DNA of 64,000 bases from Haliotis asinina (lineage: Eukaryota > Mollusca > Gastropoda > Lepetellida > Haliotidae), in assembly GCF_037392515.1 (NCBI RefSeq), contig NC_090280.1:76737004-76801003 (forward strand). The letters are read 5' to 3'. Shown one piece after another: positions 31,814 to 43,139 of the stretch. The first letter of the stretch is position 1. Each line of letters opens with the position of its first letter. The position numbers and the translations under genes are program-made. Under the pieces are notes generated by a model. It had not been told where the DNA came from, ran no database searches, and was given only the letters and a program-made list of their open reading frames with translations.

Positions 31814-31945
31814 AAGTCCGTGTTGGATACCCGTTTCACATTCACATTCGGACACCGGAGGAGATCCATGCTCGATACCCATTTCACATCCCCATTCGGA
31901 CACCGGAGTAGATCCATGCTTGATACCTGTTTCACATTCGGACAT
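31814..31945. repeat. Tandem repeat, 48-bp unit, ~2.8 copies
   Basis: GATACCC starts recur at 31826, 31874 and 31922; units share CACATTCGGACACCGGAG. Because 48 is a multiple of three, several frames stay open, so the open frames here are not evidence of coding. Confidence 0.85.
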
Positions 31946-32152
31946 CCAACACCACAAATCACAAGTGAATGAAGCGTTTGTGATCGTCTGACACCTATAT
32001 GGCGCCCCTCGGCGCTTCTTCTGTCAACAGGGTCAACAGACTCGTCATCATAGAATACAGCGAATGCTGGCCAAACATACAGTGCAATCAACACATCCTA
32101 AAGGCCGTGTCACTTGTTCATCAATAAGAAAACTACCATATGGATTAATCCT

Positions 32153-32306
32153 GGGGCGGTGGGGGTAGCCTTGTGGTCAAAGCGTTCGCTCCCCACACCG
32201 AAGACCCGGGTTCGATTCCCCACATTGGTGCAATGTGTGAAACCCATTTGTAGTGGTCCCCGCCATAATATTGCTGGTATATCAATAAAACCATGCCCAC
32301 TCATTA
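32153..32306 (+). repeat. tRNA-derived SINE (T family), good promoter boxes
   Basis: GGGGTAGCCTTGTGGTCAAA (A-box) and GGGTTCGATTCCCCAC (B-box), then the shared AATATTGCTGGTATAT tail. ATTAATCC is duplicated at 32144-32151 and 32306-32313. Confidence 0.9.
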
Positions 32307-32487
32307 TTAATCCAATGGAATGAAAGAGGGGAAATGTCAGTCGTACAGTATTGTTGAACGGTTGTTTACTCCGTCGTTAGGAATGTCATAGTAGGACATT
32401 TTAATCTCTATTATTGTCACCTTTCCTTACGCATTCCAGTAAAACATACACTGGAACCCTTTGGTGATTATATAAAGATAAAGTAAA

Positions 32488-32825
32488 TTATTACTCGCCC
32501 GTTGAAGATACTGCAGTGTAATATTTTTACCGCAATATTGCACTAGTGTAATACCGCTTGACGTATGATGTCAACATGTTTCAAAGTTGTGACGTCACAA
32601 TGCTAATGACGATGTTGCAATTTTACTAGCCCTTGCTTGACTCACGGAAAGCTGAGAGTGATCACACTGTAGGGAATTTCGCGGCAGTTTTTGTCAATTT
32701 ATGTTGGCGAGTAATAAACAGAATACTAGACTCGCTTCCGTGAAATATCATTTTTATTAAGAGGTTTCGCTCGTTTGATACCAAATCATTAACTCGTTTA
32801 ATAAAAATGGTATTACACGGAAGGT
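32488..32825. repeat. Two adjacent palindromic (MITE-like) structures
   Basis: TTATTACTCGCC near 32487 pairs with GGCGAGTAATAA near 32706. Then CTTCCGTG plus CATTTTTATTAA at about 32737-32765 is inverted at 32797-32825. TTGTGACGTCACAA at 32587-32600 is a perfect 14-bp palindrome with a CRE core. Confidence 0.65.
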
Positions 32826-32861
32826 CGTTTAGTATCCTCTATTTATAAAATATATTACCCG

Positions 32862-33045
32862 TCGTTGTCGTATGAGGCGACTAACAGTGGTAAGACTAGC
32901 TTACTTGGCTGATTTTAACCCCACTGAGAAGATCAATGGTCATGATGTTGATCACGGGATTATCTGATCCAGATTCGATTATTTATAGACCGCTGTGATA
33001 CACCTTGAATATAGTTGAATGCAGCGCTGAACAACAAACAAACAT
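32862..33045 (+). repeat. SINE (L family), diverged
   Basis: GTCGTATGAGGCGACTAACA, GTTGATCACGGGATTATCTG, TCGATTATTTATAGACCGC. Confidence 0.75.
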
Positions 33046-33439
33046 AGTCAAATATATTTTCTTTATGCATTAGTTCACATCGTCAAAAACAGACTGTTTA
33101 CGAGGTGCTGTCTGTTAAGTAATTTGGTCAAAAACAAACAAAGAAACTCACCCTGTAAGACGGGACGGAATAATGGCGATGACCAAAGGGCGATAATTGC
33201 AGCGTTCTTTCACTGCGATTAAGATACCACCGCCCTTCCCCACAGGCAAGGGAGATAATAGTCCTATTAGAATGAACCGAGGATACCCTCTGTTGTTTGA
33301 ACATGTATGGACAGTTGTTATCTTACAGTTACGCCGTAGGTGTTATCCACAGCGATTATCTTTTATTGCAATGAACATTGACCCCATAGGGGATATACAC
33401 AATGCCCTTCAACGTAACATGTACTGTATGCTATTTGCT

Positions 33440-33612
33440 TTAACTTTAACTGTCAAATATAGGAAGCTGTGTAATACTGATGTCTTTCAGTGGCATTTAC
33501 AAGGTGTTGTACATGAACAAGATCCTCAAAGGTATGGCCAAATCGTCTTTCAATCTTTTACATACGTTTTGGGGGTCATTTCAGATCTCTTCATCAGATG
33601 TATCAACTGTCA
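33440..33612. mobile_element. Single-arm relative of the foldback element
   Basis: AGGAAGCTGTGTAATACTGA through CTTCATCAGATGTATCAACT parallels one arm and left flank of the element at 26973-27182. The second arm is missing. Confidence 0.7.
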
Positions 33613-33800
33613 GAGGTGACTAACAAGACCAGGTGGTCAGGTTCGCTGACTTGGTAGACACATATCATCTTATCCCACCTGCGTAGATTCATGCTCATAA
33701 TATTGATCACTGGATTATCTGCCAAGACTCGACTAATTACAGACCAGCACCAAATAGCTGGGATATTGCTGAATTTTGCGTTAATCAATAAAACAACCAA
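33612..33800 (+). repeat. SINE (L family)
   Basis: GAGGTGACTAACAAGACC, GGTGGTCAGGTTCGCTGACT, GGGATATTGCTGAATTTTGC. It directly abuts the foldback fragment. Confidence 0.8.
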
Positions 33801-33901
33801 CTTTCACAATCTGTATTCCGAAACCCGGGTAGATGTAGATGTGATAGTTCCAACAGTTGTCCCGCAAGTTAAATGTATCTTAATTTACAATGGACAGAGC
33901 T

Positions 33902-33995
33902 GAGGGTCGGTGGAGTAGCCTAGTGGCTACAGCGTTCGCTCTTCACTCCGGGTTCGAGTCCCCATATGAATACAATGTTTGAATGTAAACACGTA
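33902..33995 (+). repeat. tRNA-derived SINE (T family), head only
   Basis: GGAGTAGCCTAGTGGCTACA (A-box) and GGGTTCGAGTCCCCAT (B-box); tail missing. Confidence 0.8.
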
Positions 33996-34059
33996 TTATA
34001 GATGCAAAATAGTCGTCATTGTCCGTTTTGGTATTATCGGGCAAGACATAAAGAGTACA

Positions 34060-34172
34060 TATGATGTATACGACCGGGGACAACAAGAATTCACGCATTG
34101 TGGCTTTGTGGAGAATCGAACCTGGTCATTGAGGTAAGGAGCGAACGCTTTAGCCACTAACCCAGCAGTTTG
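34060..34172 (-). repeat. tRNA-derived SINE (T family), head side
   Basis: GGAGAATCGAACCTGGTCAT and GCTTTAGCCACTAACCCAGC. Confidence 0.75.
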
Positions 34173-34183
34173 TTCGGTATTTT

Positions 34184-34334
34184 TGGTTTAAAGCCGCTTT
34201 TAGCTATATGCCAGCAAAATCACGGCGGGTTGCACCTCGCAATGGGCTTCACACATTTCAGTCATTTGGGAATCGAACCAGAATCTATGACATTGACAAG
34301 AGAACGCTTTCACAACTAGGCTTAACTGCCGCAG
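34184..34334 (-). repeat. tRNA-derived SINE (T family)
   Basis: CCGCTTTTAGCTATATGCCA tail, AATGGGCTTCACACATTTC, GGGAATCGAACCAGAATC. Confidence 0.8.
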
Positions 34335-34767
34335 TTTAGGTGTGTTTAATCTAAATTATACAATGATCATATCAGCACATTCAATCACACATTCGTTCTC
34401 TCATTTTATTTCTCCACATCTGTAACTGCAATCGACAAAGCCATACATGCATCAAAAATGAAACTTTATTTACAGAACAAGTAATATTTTGATAGGAAAG
34501 AACAACCTATAGTGATCCAGTGATCGATCTTGTGAGCAAGGATGTACATAGTCCGGTACAACACACAAGAACTCACCTCAGTGTGCGAGACCACAGACCC
34601 ATTCAGCTGCCCCTTAAGTTCAAGTGAGCTGTAGGGGACCTGTATACATGTAAACCCGGATCGCCTGATGTGTTTCTAATCATCTATATATTGCTGAAAT
34701 TGTACAACAATACAAAACTACTACATATCTGAATATCTGAATATCTGAATATCTGATCAAGTCAGTA

Positions 34768-34870
34768 TACTTCTTCAACAATATTCCAACAAAACTACGG
34801 TGGGAACACCACAAATGGGCTTCACCCATTGCACCAAACTGAAGAATCGAACCCCATACTGAGGGTCCTA
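34768..34870 (-). repeat. tRNA-derived SINE (T family), middle part
   Basis: CAACAATATTCCAACAAAAC, CACCACAAATGGGCTTCACC, GAAGAATCGAACCCCATACT. Confidence 0.7.
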
Positions 34871-35675
34871 AATAGGGTACATACACTGGAATGATGAGGA
34901 CTCTCGCATCTTGCCGATCATGTATTCGAGGATAAGGTATCTTCTCGATCAAGTAATTGAGGATGTGACATTCAAGGCCCATTACACCAACGATCCGAAG
35001 ACTGCTGCAAGCCTTCACGATTGCATTGTGGAAGGGAGACAGTTCCAGATGCATATGGAAAGCAGGCAATTATTGATGAATACTGTGCCTTTCATTTAAA
35101 TTAAAACTGAACGTATTTGCCCCCACTGCACCAATGCCCCTTATCATGCTGTAACACATGTGGCCTCTACTTCCGCACGATGGGTGAGCCTTTGTTCATC
35201 GTGACGTCACACAGTTTCCGGTCTGAATAAGCTGATCACGTGACTAGCACAAAACGTCGTCTGAATCGACACAGAGGAGATCCCATCTCACTCGGACTGG
35301 TCGCCCTGACTGAAAATATCAACATTCAGGGGGTAATATTTGTGTAGATATCTCAAACCGTCCTTATATGATGTAAATTGGCATGGTTTCAGCGGCACAG
35401 ACATGCCTGAGGTGCAAGAAAACGTTCTGCAACGTTTCCTACTCTGGAAATACGGTTTTGGGTTATAAACTACCCTCCCTGAATGTACTTAGTCGTTTAA
35501 GCCACTGTCATACTTTCATATCTTTGATGGGTGGGACTCTTCAGAATAAATACCTGCTTCAAATACAAACACATGATTTGAAAATGTAAACTGTTAAGGG
35601 AATGATACTGTGTTAGCTGGTTTTATATTAAGCAGCCAATGGAAAATACCCGATTCCAGATATTCCACAGGGTTT

Positions 35676-36072
35676 CAGCATTCGTAACGACTCGTATCTT
35701 TCCGTAACGTGAAAGAAGGCTTCTTTCGGGTCATTTCGTGGCCAACTCGTATAATCCCGGTACAAACCGACAAGCGACTCGTGCCCATCTGGAAGGATAT
35801 CATATTGGCGCATGGATATCAGAACTATTTTAAACAAGATCGATAACTCTATTCCTGTTTGATTTGAATGATGCTTAATATCACATCGTGACCAAGTCGC
35901 TTTTTCCGGGACAAGCCGAATAGCGAGGTATCGGAAAGGGACGAGTGGTGACGAATGGTGGACGGGTCTTCTTGGAGGTCCCGGAAAGCACGGATAATCT
36001 ACAACACAGAGTCTCCCAGCGGAAACGTGACGAATGCTTTCAGGTTACGGAAAGGGACGAGTAGTTACGAAT
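35676..36072. mobile_element. Composite of TACTCGT-type foldback repeats
   Basis: Begins CATTCGTAACGACTCGTATC and ends GGGACGAGTAGTTACGAAT, with further internal pieces such as GGAAAGGGACGAGTGGTGAC. It is a larger relative of the ~80-bp palindromes at 37774, 40249 and 44739. Confidence 0.65.
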
Positions 36073-36794
36073 AAAGTTTTCACGTGCTTTGCATCAATGT
36101 GGTGTTCTCCCATGTGACAATGTCTCGATCTTTATCCCACTGTCGTCCATTCTGTCAGTTTGTAGTTTTGGAGAGTGGACACTTATGGTCCAATAGTGCT
36201 CTTTTAAACAAATAATCTAAACCAAAACGTTTCCACTACAAGAACATTCTGTATTGATTTAATAGGATTATGTATCTGTGGAATAAAAAGCGGGCAGTGG
36301 GTGGTCAAGACCTCACTACACTGATGCTAAGTCCTAGAAAATGTAACATATTGACCAAAAATAACCCCGTGAGTGAGATGGGAGAACCTTGATGATCGTG
36401 TATCTAGTGTTTGAAAAACATCACGGTTCGAGGACTATGTGACTAGCAATGGCGATATCGTGTGTAATCCAATGGCTTGAGATGAAACACTTAAAACAAA
36501 ACAAATCTAACACACAGCTGGAGAGGACTATTGAATCAGTGGCACCTTGCCCTTTTTCAGAAAGAAATGTTACTCCAACCGAATGCAGGTTAACTCGATT
36601 TGGTGTGTTGATATTTTAAACGCCGTGGACAGTGCTAGCCTCTGAAGCAGTTGAACCTTGACCAGACATTTGTGTGATTAATATTACGACCCGCGTTCAG
36701 TGTGCGAAATACCTTTCACATTTGCTTCTTAAGCTGGATAACTTGTGCCCAATCCATTTCATTTTCGAATAAAATATGTTTAAAACAAACATTT

Positions 36795-37080
36795 GCTATC
36801 CAGTCACACTAGCTATGTCTGAAAGTTACTAGCCCACAAAATAATTCTCTCGTCCGAAATCTGAATGTGAACACGGGTTTCATCATTCAACTGCCATACT
36901 AAGATGAACATTCTTATCAGGTCATAATCGAGCATGATTTAAAAATACATTATAAGTTAACAAGTCGGAGTGTTATATTTACAAAAGGACCCCATGAACA
37001 TTCAACAGCCAGTCGTGCCAGTGACTGAACACTGGCCCGACTGGATTTTTACTAGCCACGGGTAAGCGGGCTAGTGGCAG
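36795..37080 (+). repeat. Dispersed ~290-bp repeat, copy 1
   Basis: Homologous in order and orientation to 53530-53842: GTCTGAAAGTTACTAGCCC, TTAACAAGTCGGAGTGTTAT, CCAGTCGTGCCAGTGACTGA. Class unknown. Confidence 0.7.
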
Positions 37081-37474
37081 TTTCGCACACCGCCAAAGAT
37101 TTCACAATATGAGCACCGAGACTGACCAGTCTGTCCATTGTATTTGGTCCTGACTGCAACCAACTGTTCCTGCTTAACGCGGCCGTCACACCAATTGCAT
37201 GTTAACGCACGAACAACAACCCGGCGTTTGTACAAGAGTTCCGTCGCTGTGATATGTAATACTATGGACGGGAAACCACGACCATGGCGGAAAAGCGTCT
37301 GTCACATGAATATATTATATTTCTTTTGTTCCTTCGTTCTCCTTCAAGAGAACGACAGTAATACTACCATATATATATATTCTGACTATTTTGAACGGCA
37401 GATAGATGAGCACACAAACACGCAAAATTCTATCAAGTATCTGTATAAAAGGCGGCGTTAGCAGTACCATACTC

Positions 37475-37623
37475 CAGGGGCAGGGGGTAGCCCACTGGTC
37501 ACGGCTTTGGCTCGTCACGTCACGGTTCGCTTTTCCACACGGGTACAATGGGTGGAGCCCATTTCTGGTGATATTGCTGGAATATTGCTAAAAGCGGCGT
37601 CAAACTAAACTCACTCACTACAC
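37475..37623 (+). repeat. tRNA-derived SINE (T family), full length
   Basis: GGGGTAGCCCACTGGTCACG head, then TGATATTGCTGGAATATTGC and GCGTCAAACTAAACTCACTC tail: the clearest T-family copy of the shared tail. Confidence 0.9.
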
Positions 37624-37773
37624 TCCAATTATAGGTTAAAATTACTATAAATCCATGAAATTATCATTTATCACAGACTTGGAGAAAGGCTTGCAGAAAT
37701 GCATTCAACCAATTCATACACCTCAGCACCGCAGCTCTCCGGATGACAAGTACAGCTAATACCGTGCATCTAT

Positions 37774-37853
37774 TCACTCGTAACTACTCGTCTCTTTTCG
37801 TGACCTACAAGAGGCCATCCGGATTGCCGTAATGACACGAGTAGTTACGAATG
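37774..37853. mobile_element. ~80-bp palindromic element (TACTCGT family)
   Basis: CTCGTAACTACTCGTCTCTT on the left is inverted at the right end as ACGAGTAGTTACGAATG. No coding capacity. Confidence 0.8.
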
Positions 37854-38102
37854 GGCATCTGTTCTACGTCGGAACCATTCGGGATTGATTCGGAACCATT
37901 CGGAAGATCATGTGTGCTATCGAACGATCGCCTGCGCCCAATCCACGAATTATATGATGAGCTTTTTCTTAAATTTGAAACGTATACGGCGACAGCTGCA
38001 TAAAATAAGCAGTAATTCCAATTGATTAGTGCACGAGACTGCTCATGCTGAATCAAACTGCCACACTGAACTGATATGTCCAAGCTTTTCAACGCACTAT
38101 AG

Positions 38103-38203
38103 AGAATAGGTCGATACTGATGCTGCTGACTACAGGATTGACTTCAAGTTCATACTCGATAATTTACAGACGACGGCCAAATGGCTTGGTATATTGCTGG
38201 CAA
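38103..38203 (+). repeat. SINE (L family), 3' part
   Basis: GCTGACTACAGGATTGACTT, CTCGATAATTTACAGACG, GGCTTGGTATATTGCTGG. Confidence 0.65.
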
Positions 38204-38359
38204 CAAAGAATCAAATGAGCACACACCTGCATGGTGTCTACTTCGGCACATCAGGGTTCGGTGAGGTGTCTATTTCGGTACATCAGGGCTCGGTGAGGAT
38301 ATGGGATTCAAACCCAAGTCCAAAGGACGAAAACATTACAGGCGCCTCTCTACACAGCG

Positions 38360-38483
38360 GGGACGGTGAGTTGGCCTAGTGGTTAAAGCTTTCGCTCGTC
38401 ATGCCGAAAACGCGTGTTCGATTCCTTATATGAGTGTAATGTGTAGAACCCAATTCGGTGTCCCCACCATTGATGGTATATTG
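38360..38483 (+). repeat. tRNA-derived SINE (T family)
   Basis: GAGTTGGCCTAGTGGTTAAA (A-box), GTGTTCGATTCCTTAT (B-box), GTGTCCCCACCATTGATGG. Confidence 0.85.
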
Positions 38484-39678
38484 TTTATAGTTGTTTATTC
38501 TATAGTCCCTCCCTCGCTGCAGAGCGTCTGAGGGGTTGGTTTTACGTGTACCAACCTCTTTGTCCACAACATCCCTTGATTCTACGGGCGACTTAACACG
38601 GCATGGTGGGACCCGTTGACTTAAAAATACCAGACAGTCTTGAAGTCGTCGTATCCTGACAAAGCTCATAATATCAACCACTGCTGTGTCTGCCCAAACT
38701 CGAATATTTTCATGTGTTCCCTTATTTGTTTCCACCAGTATAATCCAAACTTTACGAAAGCGTTACCAGTTGCTGAAACACTGTAAACATCAGGTTAAGT
38801 AGAGCTTTGATACCCATATCAAATTCAGAACCATCGAATAACCATTTTTTTTTGTTCGTTTCACTTCTAGACACAGTCAATCATGAATGTGAACTTTACA
38901 CAAGTACGTTTCAAATCAACAAGGAGAGTGTGCAGACGAGGTCAATGGTAGGTATGTTCTGGGATACTGAACATAATCATTTCATGCATACTGAACACGT
39001 GTATGTTTTATCAGGTCACTGAACTATTCAGCGAGGATTGTTTAACATCTGACACCAAACGCAGTTGCGTCTTTGGACATCGCACCTTTTTCGAATCACA
39101 TCATGTCTTCTTTTAAGTAGATGCGTTCATTTTTTTTATCATAATTTAATTAATTTGTATTCTGTATAGTCATAAATATATATTTTTTTTATTTTGAGTT
39201 TTTATTTTTCTTATTATATTTTTATTTATATTATCTCTTTGTTACGAGCGTAACGATAATTCGAAAATTATTCGTTTTACCATAATTCTCGGATGTGAAA
39301 CTAAAATAATATTTTTCGACATGGCATTTAATGGCATGGTTACCATGACTAAGATGCGTTCTGTATTGGTCTCGTGATACCTTAAATCTTAAAAGTGAGA
39401 ACTTGAAGTGTAAGGCAAGCTTCACGCTTTCTTTTGGCACTCACATTTAACACATCCCCCACCTCGCCTACCGATATATTATTGATAACTGGGTAAGGCA
39501 ATAAAGGGCACTGGTTATTGCCCAGTTCAACATATTATCTCTGCAAGGGCTCTATTGGATCATCTATCATGTACCAGTGCAAGGTTTTGCGGGATGATTG
39601 TTTTTATACGTATGGAATTTATCTATGATTACACAAAGTAAGCAGTCTAGACTACCAGTTGTCCGACTTTCATTTTGG

Positions 39679-39770
39679 AAGTCGCGGTGGCTGAGCGGGC
39701 TAGGCGGCTGACTTTGTGTGCTGGCGATTAGGTGCCTGACTCTGAGGGTGCGGGTTCGAATCCCGGATGG
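39679..39770 (+). repeat. tRNA-like SINE head of a third kind (Ser/Leu-type)
   Basis: Perfect A-box TGGCTGAGCGG and B-box GGTTCGAATCC. However, the acceptor stem pairs poorly, the anticodon stem is weak, and the A-B distance is long. Better read as a class-II-tRNA-derived SINE head or pseudogene than a working tRNA. Confidence 0.6.
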
Positions 39771-40248
39771 GACTCAACCGAAAAAAGTACTAGAATTTGT
39801 ACTTTACTAAGAAAGTGAAATCCCAAATATGACATATGTTGGAATTTATTTGGATACTCTCAGGAAGCTTTTGTCATTTAGAAATCGACTACCACCACTC
39901 TCAGACATTTAAAGGAATTATAAGTTATCCTCGTGTTATCAAAGGTGACTGTTAAAGCAGGTCAAGCGATTGTTCATCTCGACGTTGATACGCATACAAT
40001 TCGAGCATGTCAGGGGTGACAGAAAACACAACCTGTCGAGTACGCGCTACAGAGTGAGTGAACTGTATTAGTGACCGTGCTCCGGTGTTCGGTGCATCCG
40101 CGTTGAACTCCGGAGTTGAACTCCGTTTGATTTCATTTGGGACCGATTAATATCTCATTCACAGGTGCTTGTAACGCTAAAAGCTGCCATCAAAGTATAT
40201 ACTGTCCATGACGGGATATTGGTACAATTTACTAATACTTCACTATCA

Positions 40249-40309
40249 ATCGCAACTACTCGTGTCATTCCGTTGTAGGTCACGGAAAGAGACGAGTAGT
40301 TACGAATGG
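40249..40309. mobile_element. ~60-bp palindromic element (TACTCGT family)
   Basis: CGCAACTACTCGTGTCATTC and inverted GAGACGAGTAGTTACGAATG around GTAGGTCACGG. Confidence 0.8.
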
Positions 40310-41232
40310 CTTCACAAAAGGCTTACGAATGTCGTAACGCTACGAACGTTTTGTGGCTTTGGACTGTGGTTGGTAACGGGCTGGAGCTGAGGTGTCGATG
40401 AGAAAGCATGACGATATAACTGTTGTGTTGTGACTGACTGACAGATAAGTGTAAATCACGAGACAAGACCATGAGCAGGAAAAGCGTGCACGGGTTTTCA
40501 ATTTCTGTTATGACGTCATTTTGCACAGCGTCAGTTCAGTTACAGCCGGGATATCAACTACATGTTTATGGGTTCATCGAGGTAAGGACACCACAGCCAA
40601 GCTTTACTGGTAGCGGGTTTAGCGAACGGTTTAACACAACGCTATCGCCTCGCCACTCAGTTGATGAAGTCTACCAGCACTTACATGGTGCTAACAAACC
40701 AATCAGCCGAACACCGTAGGGCCAAACAAATACTACGATATGCGTTGTATACCATTTCTTGAGTCAACACTATACAATATGCAATGTATGTGAGAAAACT
40801 GACAGTAGCTGTGGTGGTACGGTCACGCAATAGTGCTGAAACGATACATAGGTGCACGAGTGCATAGTGAGTTTTCATACCATGCAATATATAATTTTTT
40901 GTATCGATTCAAAACGATACTCTTGTTAAAATATTTTGTATCCTCTCCCAGTCACCCCTGTTAGTATAAATATTGAAAAATTAGCGTTTCGAATTTATTT
41001 TTTAAACCAGCCACTACGAAGAGGTTCCAGCAACAAGCTTTTCCTTTTGAACCTGATCAGGAATGTGCAGTTGTTGGGAAAAAAGGGGTGCCCAGTATAT
41101 TTTCACCTGAGACCAAATAGATACGCTTATGATTTGATAAACTTTACGGACAAAAGGGATGCGCACGTTTTGACGCAAATATTCGCATCGTTTTGTGTAT
41201 CCTATCATGTATCATTTCAACCCTGTTACGGT

Positions 41233-41233
41233 G

Positions 41234-41273
<40 letters not shown>

Positions 41274-41274
41274 A
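41233..41274. repeat. (ATC)n microsatellite
   Basis: About 13 units. The His-rich open frame across it (40936-41277) is a product of the repeat. Confidence 0.97.
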
Positions 41275-41831
41275 TAAACAATCAGTCTACATTTTATTTT
41301 TATTTTATTTATTTTAACTAATAACCTTTCTTCTCACGTGCCACTTGACTTTGATTGAGTTTATAAACCTGGCCATGACTGTGTAGGTAAAATACTGCTA
41401 TTCCAATTGAGAAATGAAAGACGTCGGTTCCTAATATATTGCAGCATGCAGAACGCGCACACACGTACAAACTCAGGTCACAAGCGTCATGCAAACAAAC
41501 GTGTCACGTGTCACCATGGTCACAACACACCCATCAGGAAACAGAAGATCAGTGCGCATGCGTGTATGAGAAACATGATCAGAAGGAAGTGTTTCTTGAC
41601 TATTACCAAAGATCGCTCCAAGAACTCGCTGAATGATTCTGCTTCAAAGTTGCAATCTGAAACATGAAGATGGCAACGATATGACTGGCAATTCAAGGAT
41701 ACAAACATCTGCGGTCAGTATTGGTGTCCAGGTTATTATACACCTAATTTGCACGGCTACCATGCTTTTTAAGCCTAGCGGAATCTGTAGTTTGACAAAT
41801 CGAATGCTCTGGCATTGACGTTTGTATTTAA

Positions 41832-41985
41832 GGAAGTTCAGCGCGCCGCTTTTAGCAGTATTCCAGCAATATCACGGCGAGGGACACCAGAAATGGTCTT
41901 TACATCTTGTGCCCACGTAGGGAATCGAACATTGGTGTTCGACGTGACGAGTGAACGCGTCAACCACTAGGCTACCCCCGCCCGT
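41832..41985 (-). repeat. tRNA-derived SINE (T family) with perfect 11-bp duplication
   Basis: CCGCTTTTAGCAGTATTCCA tail, GGGAATCGAACATTGGTGTT, CCACTAGGCTACCCCCGCCC head. TTTGTATTTAA at 41821-41831 and 41986-41996. Confidence 0.92.
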
Positions 41986-42040
41986 TTTGTATTTAAAGCA
42001 TGTAGGCTATTTGATTGTGCTAATCTTCTCAACTTTACAG

Positions 42041-42170
42041 AGAGTCGGTGAGTTTAGCTTTACGCCGCATTTACCAATATCCGAACAATAAATGGGCTTC
42101 ACACATTGGGCCAATGGGGGAATCGAACTCGAGAACTCAGTGTTAACCACTGGCCTATCCTGCCGGCCCC
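42041..42170 (-). repeat. tRNA-derived SINE (T family)
   Basis: GGTGAGTTTAGCTTTACGCC tail, ATGGGCTTCACACATTGGGC, GGGGGAATCGAACTCGAG. Confidence 0.85.
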
Positions 42171-42384
42171 TCATCTTAATAACATCAACTTCCAACTTAA
42201 GGAAATCCAGTAAAGATAACAAAGTTATGTCGGGAGGAACTAAATCGTTTCTAGTGAAATGTAATGGTTGTATTGAACAATCATGGCTACATAGAGATAG
42301 TGAGTCAGCTAGGGTTTTGCGGCGTTTGAAGAAATATGGGTGAACAGAGAAGAGACTGGTTCTAATCGCCAAGTGGATAATAAA

Positions 42385-42603
42385 GCGGCGGTCTGTAAAT
42401 GATCGAGTCTGGACCAGACAATCCAGTGATCAACAACAAGAGCATCGATCTGCGCAATTGGGAACCGATGACATGTGTCAACCAAGTCAGCGAGCCTGAC
42501 CACCCGATCCCATTAGTCGCCTTTTACGACAAGCATAGTCGCCTTTTATTGCAGGCATGGGTTGTTGAAGGCCTATTCCACCCCGGGACCTTCACGGGTC
42601 TCA
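42385..42603 (-). repeat. SINE (L family) with internal duplication
   Basis: Well-preserved body. The segment TAGTCGCCTTTTA occurs twice (about 42515-42550), lengthening the head side. Confidence 0.88.
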
Positions 42604-42852
42604 CAGGAAGTTATCTATTATCTATGTAGTGTATAATATACAAAACTGTGTTCCACAGGATCTATCGCTTGTGTGAGATAGGACGATATCTCCTAGGAGA
42701 TGTCGCTTTGACAGTAGATTTTGCACAATGCCCTGACAATGCAATCACGTCATGAACATCGTTGCACTGCAAATCTAATGCCAGTGCTGTGTTCAGAGAT
42801 GTACGGACATTTTTCATTGAAGGCTAATGAAGAATGATTTTGGATGACAAAT

Positions 42853-42938
42853 AGAATCTCACCCTCGTGTCTACTGATATCAATTACATCAACACTAGCT
42901 GATATATTTGATATAAGTGGACACTTGGGTGAGATTCT
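42853..42938. mobile_element. 86-bp MITE (CTCACCC family), copy 1
   Basis: AGAATCTCACCC and its exact inverse form the ends, with imperfect pairing continuing inward (GTGTCTACTGATATCA). Second copy at 52150-52291. Confidence 0.8.
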
Positions 42939-43015
42939 CTATGTATCATAAGCGGAGATCAAATATCGATATATGGTCTCTGTGAGAAGTGAAAAAAAAC
43001 AATCGACATTGTTAC

Positions 43016-43139
43016 CGATGTGCTGTTGTTGTGTATTGGGTGGATGTGTACTGCTGATTTCTTCCACTGATGGCAGAGGAGGGTTTTCTACTTGTTCGGA
43101 CACAATGGTGGTATCTTCTGAGGGCTCATCCGACACTTT
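43016..43139 (-). CDS. Third exon of TRIM-like gene
   Basis: Acceptor TTCACAATCAG. KVSDEPSEDTTIVSEQ and a Pro/Gln-rich end. The donor GTAACA is moderate, so it may be terminal with a stop at 42939, at the edge of a MITE. Confidence 0.65.

Larger units (their letters stand above)
30451..42938. other. Intergenic repeat-rich stretch
   Basis: No gene supported. About fifteen SINE fragments, a tRNA-like SINE head, several short palindromic elements and small tandem repeats. SINE orientation here is mixed (8 plus, 7 minus), unlike inside genes. Later exons of the RING gene could hide here. Confidence 0.6.

Noticed and set aside
31699-32094. 131-residue minus-strand frame with 16-residue repeats
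   Set aside because: Produced by a 48-bp tandem repeat kept in frame; open on both strands.
33197-33619. 140-residue plus-strand frame
   Set aside because: Its 3' half is the foldback repeat fragment and it runs into a SINE.
34911-35099. Protein-like plus-strand frame (RIRYLLDQVIEDVTFKAHYT...)
   Set aside because: Composition looks plausible but it sits between SINEs with no recognisable domain or exon partner; not enough to call a gene.
39679-39770. Functional tRNA gene
   Set aside because: Promoter boxes are perfect but the acceptor and anticodon stems pair poorly, and a SINE-like body follows.
40936-41277. Frame ending in a poly-His run
   Set aside because: The His run is an (ATC)n microsatellite; the rest shows no family signal.
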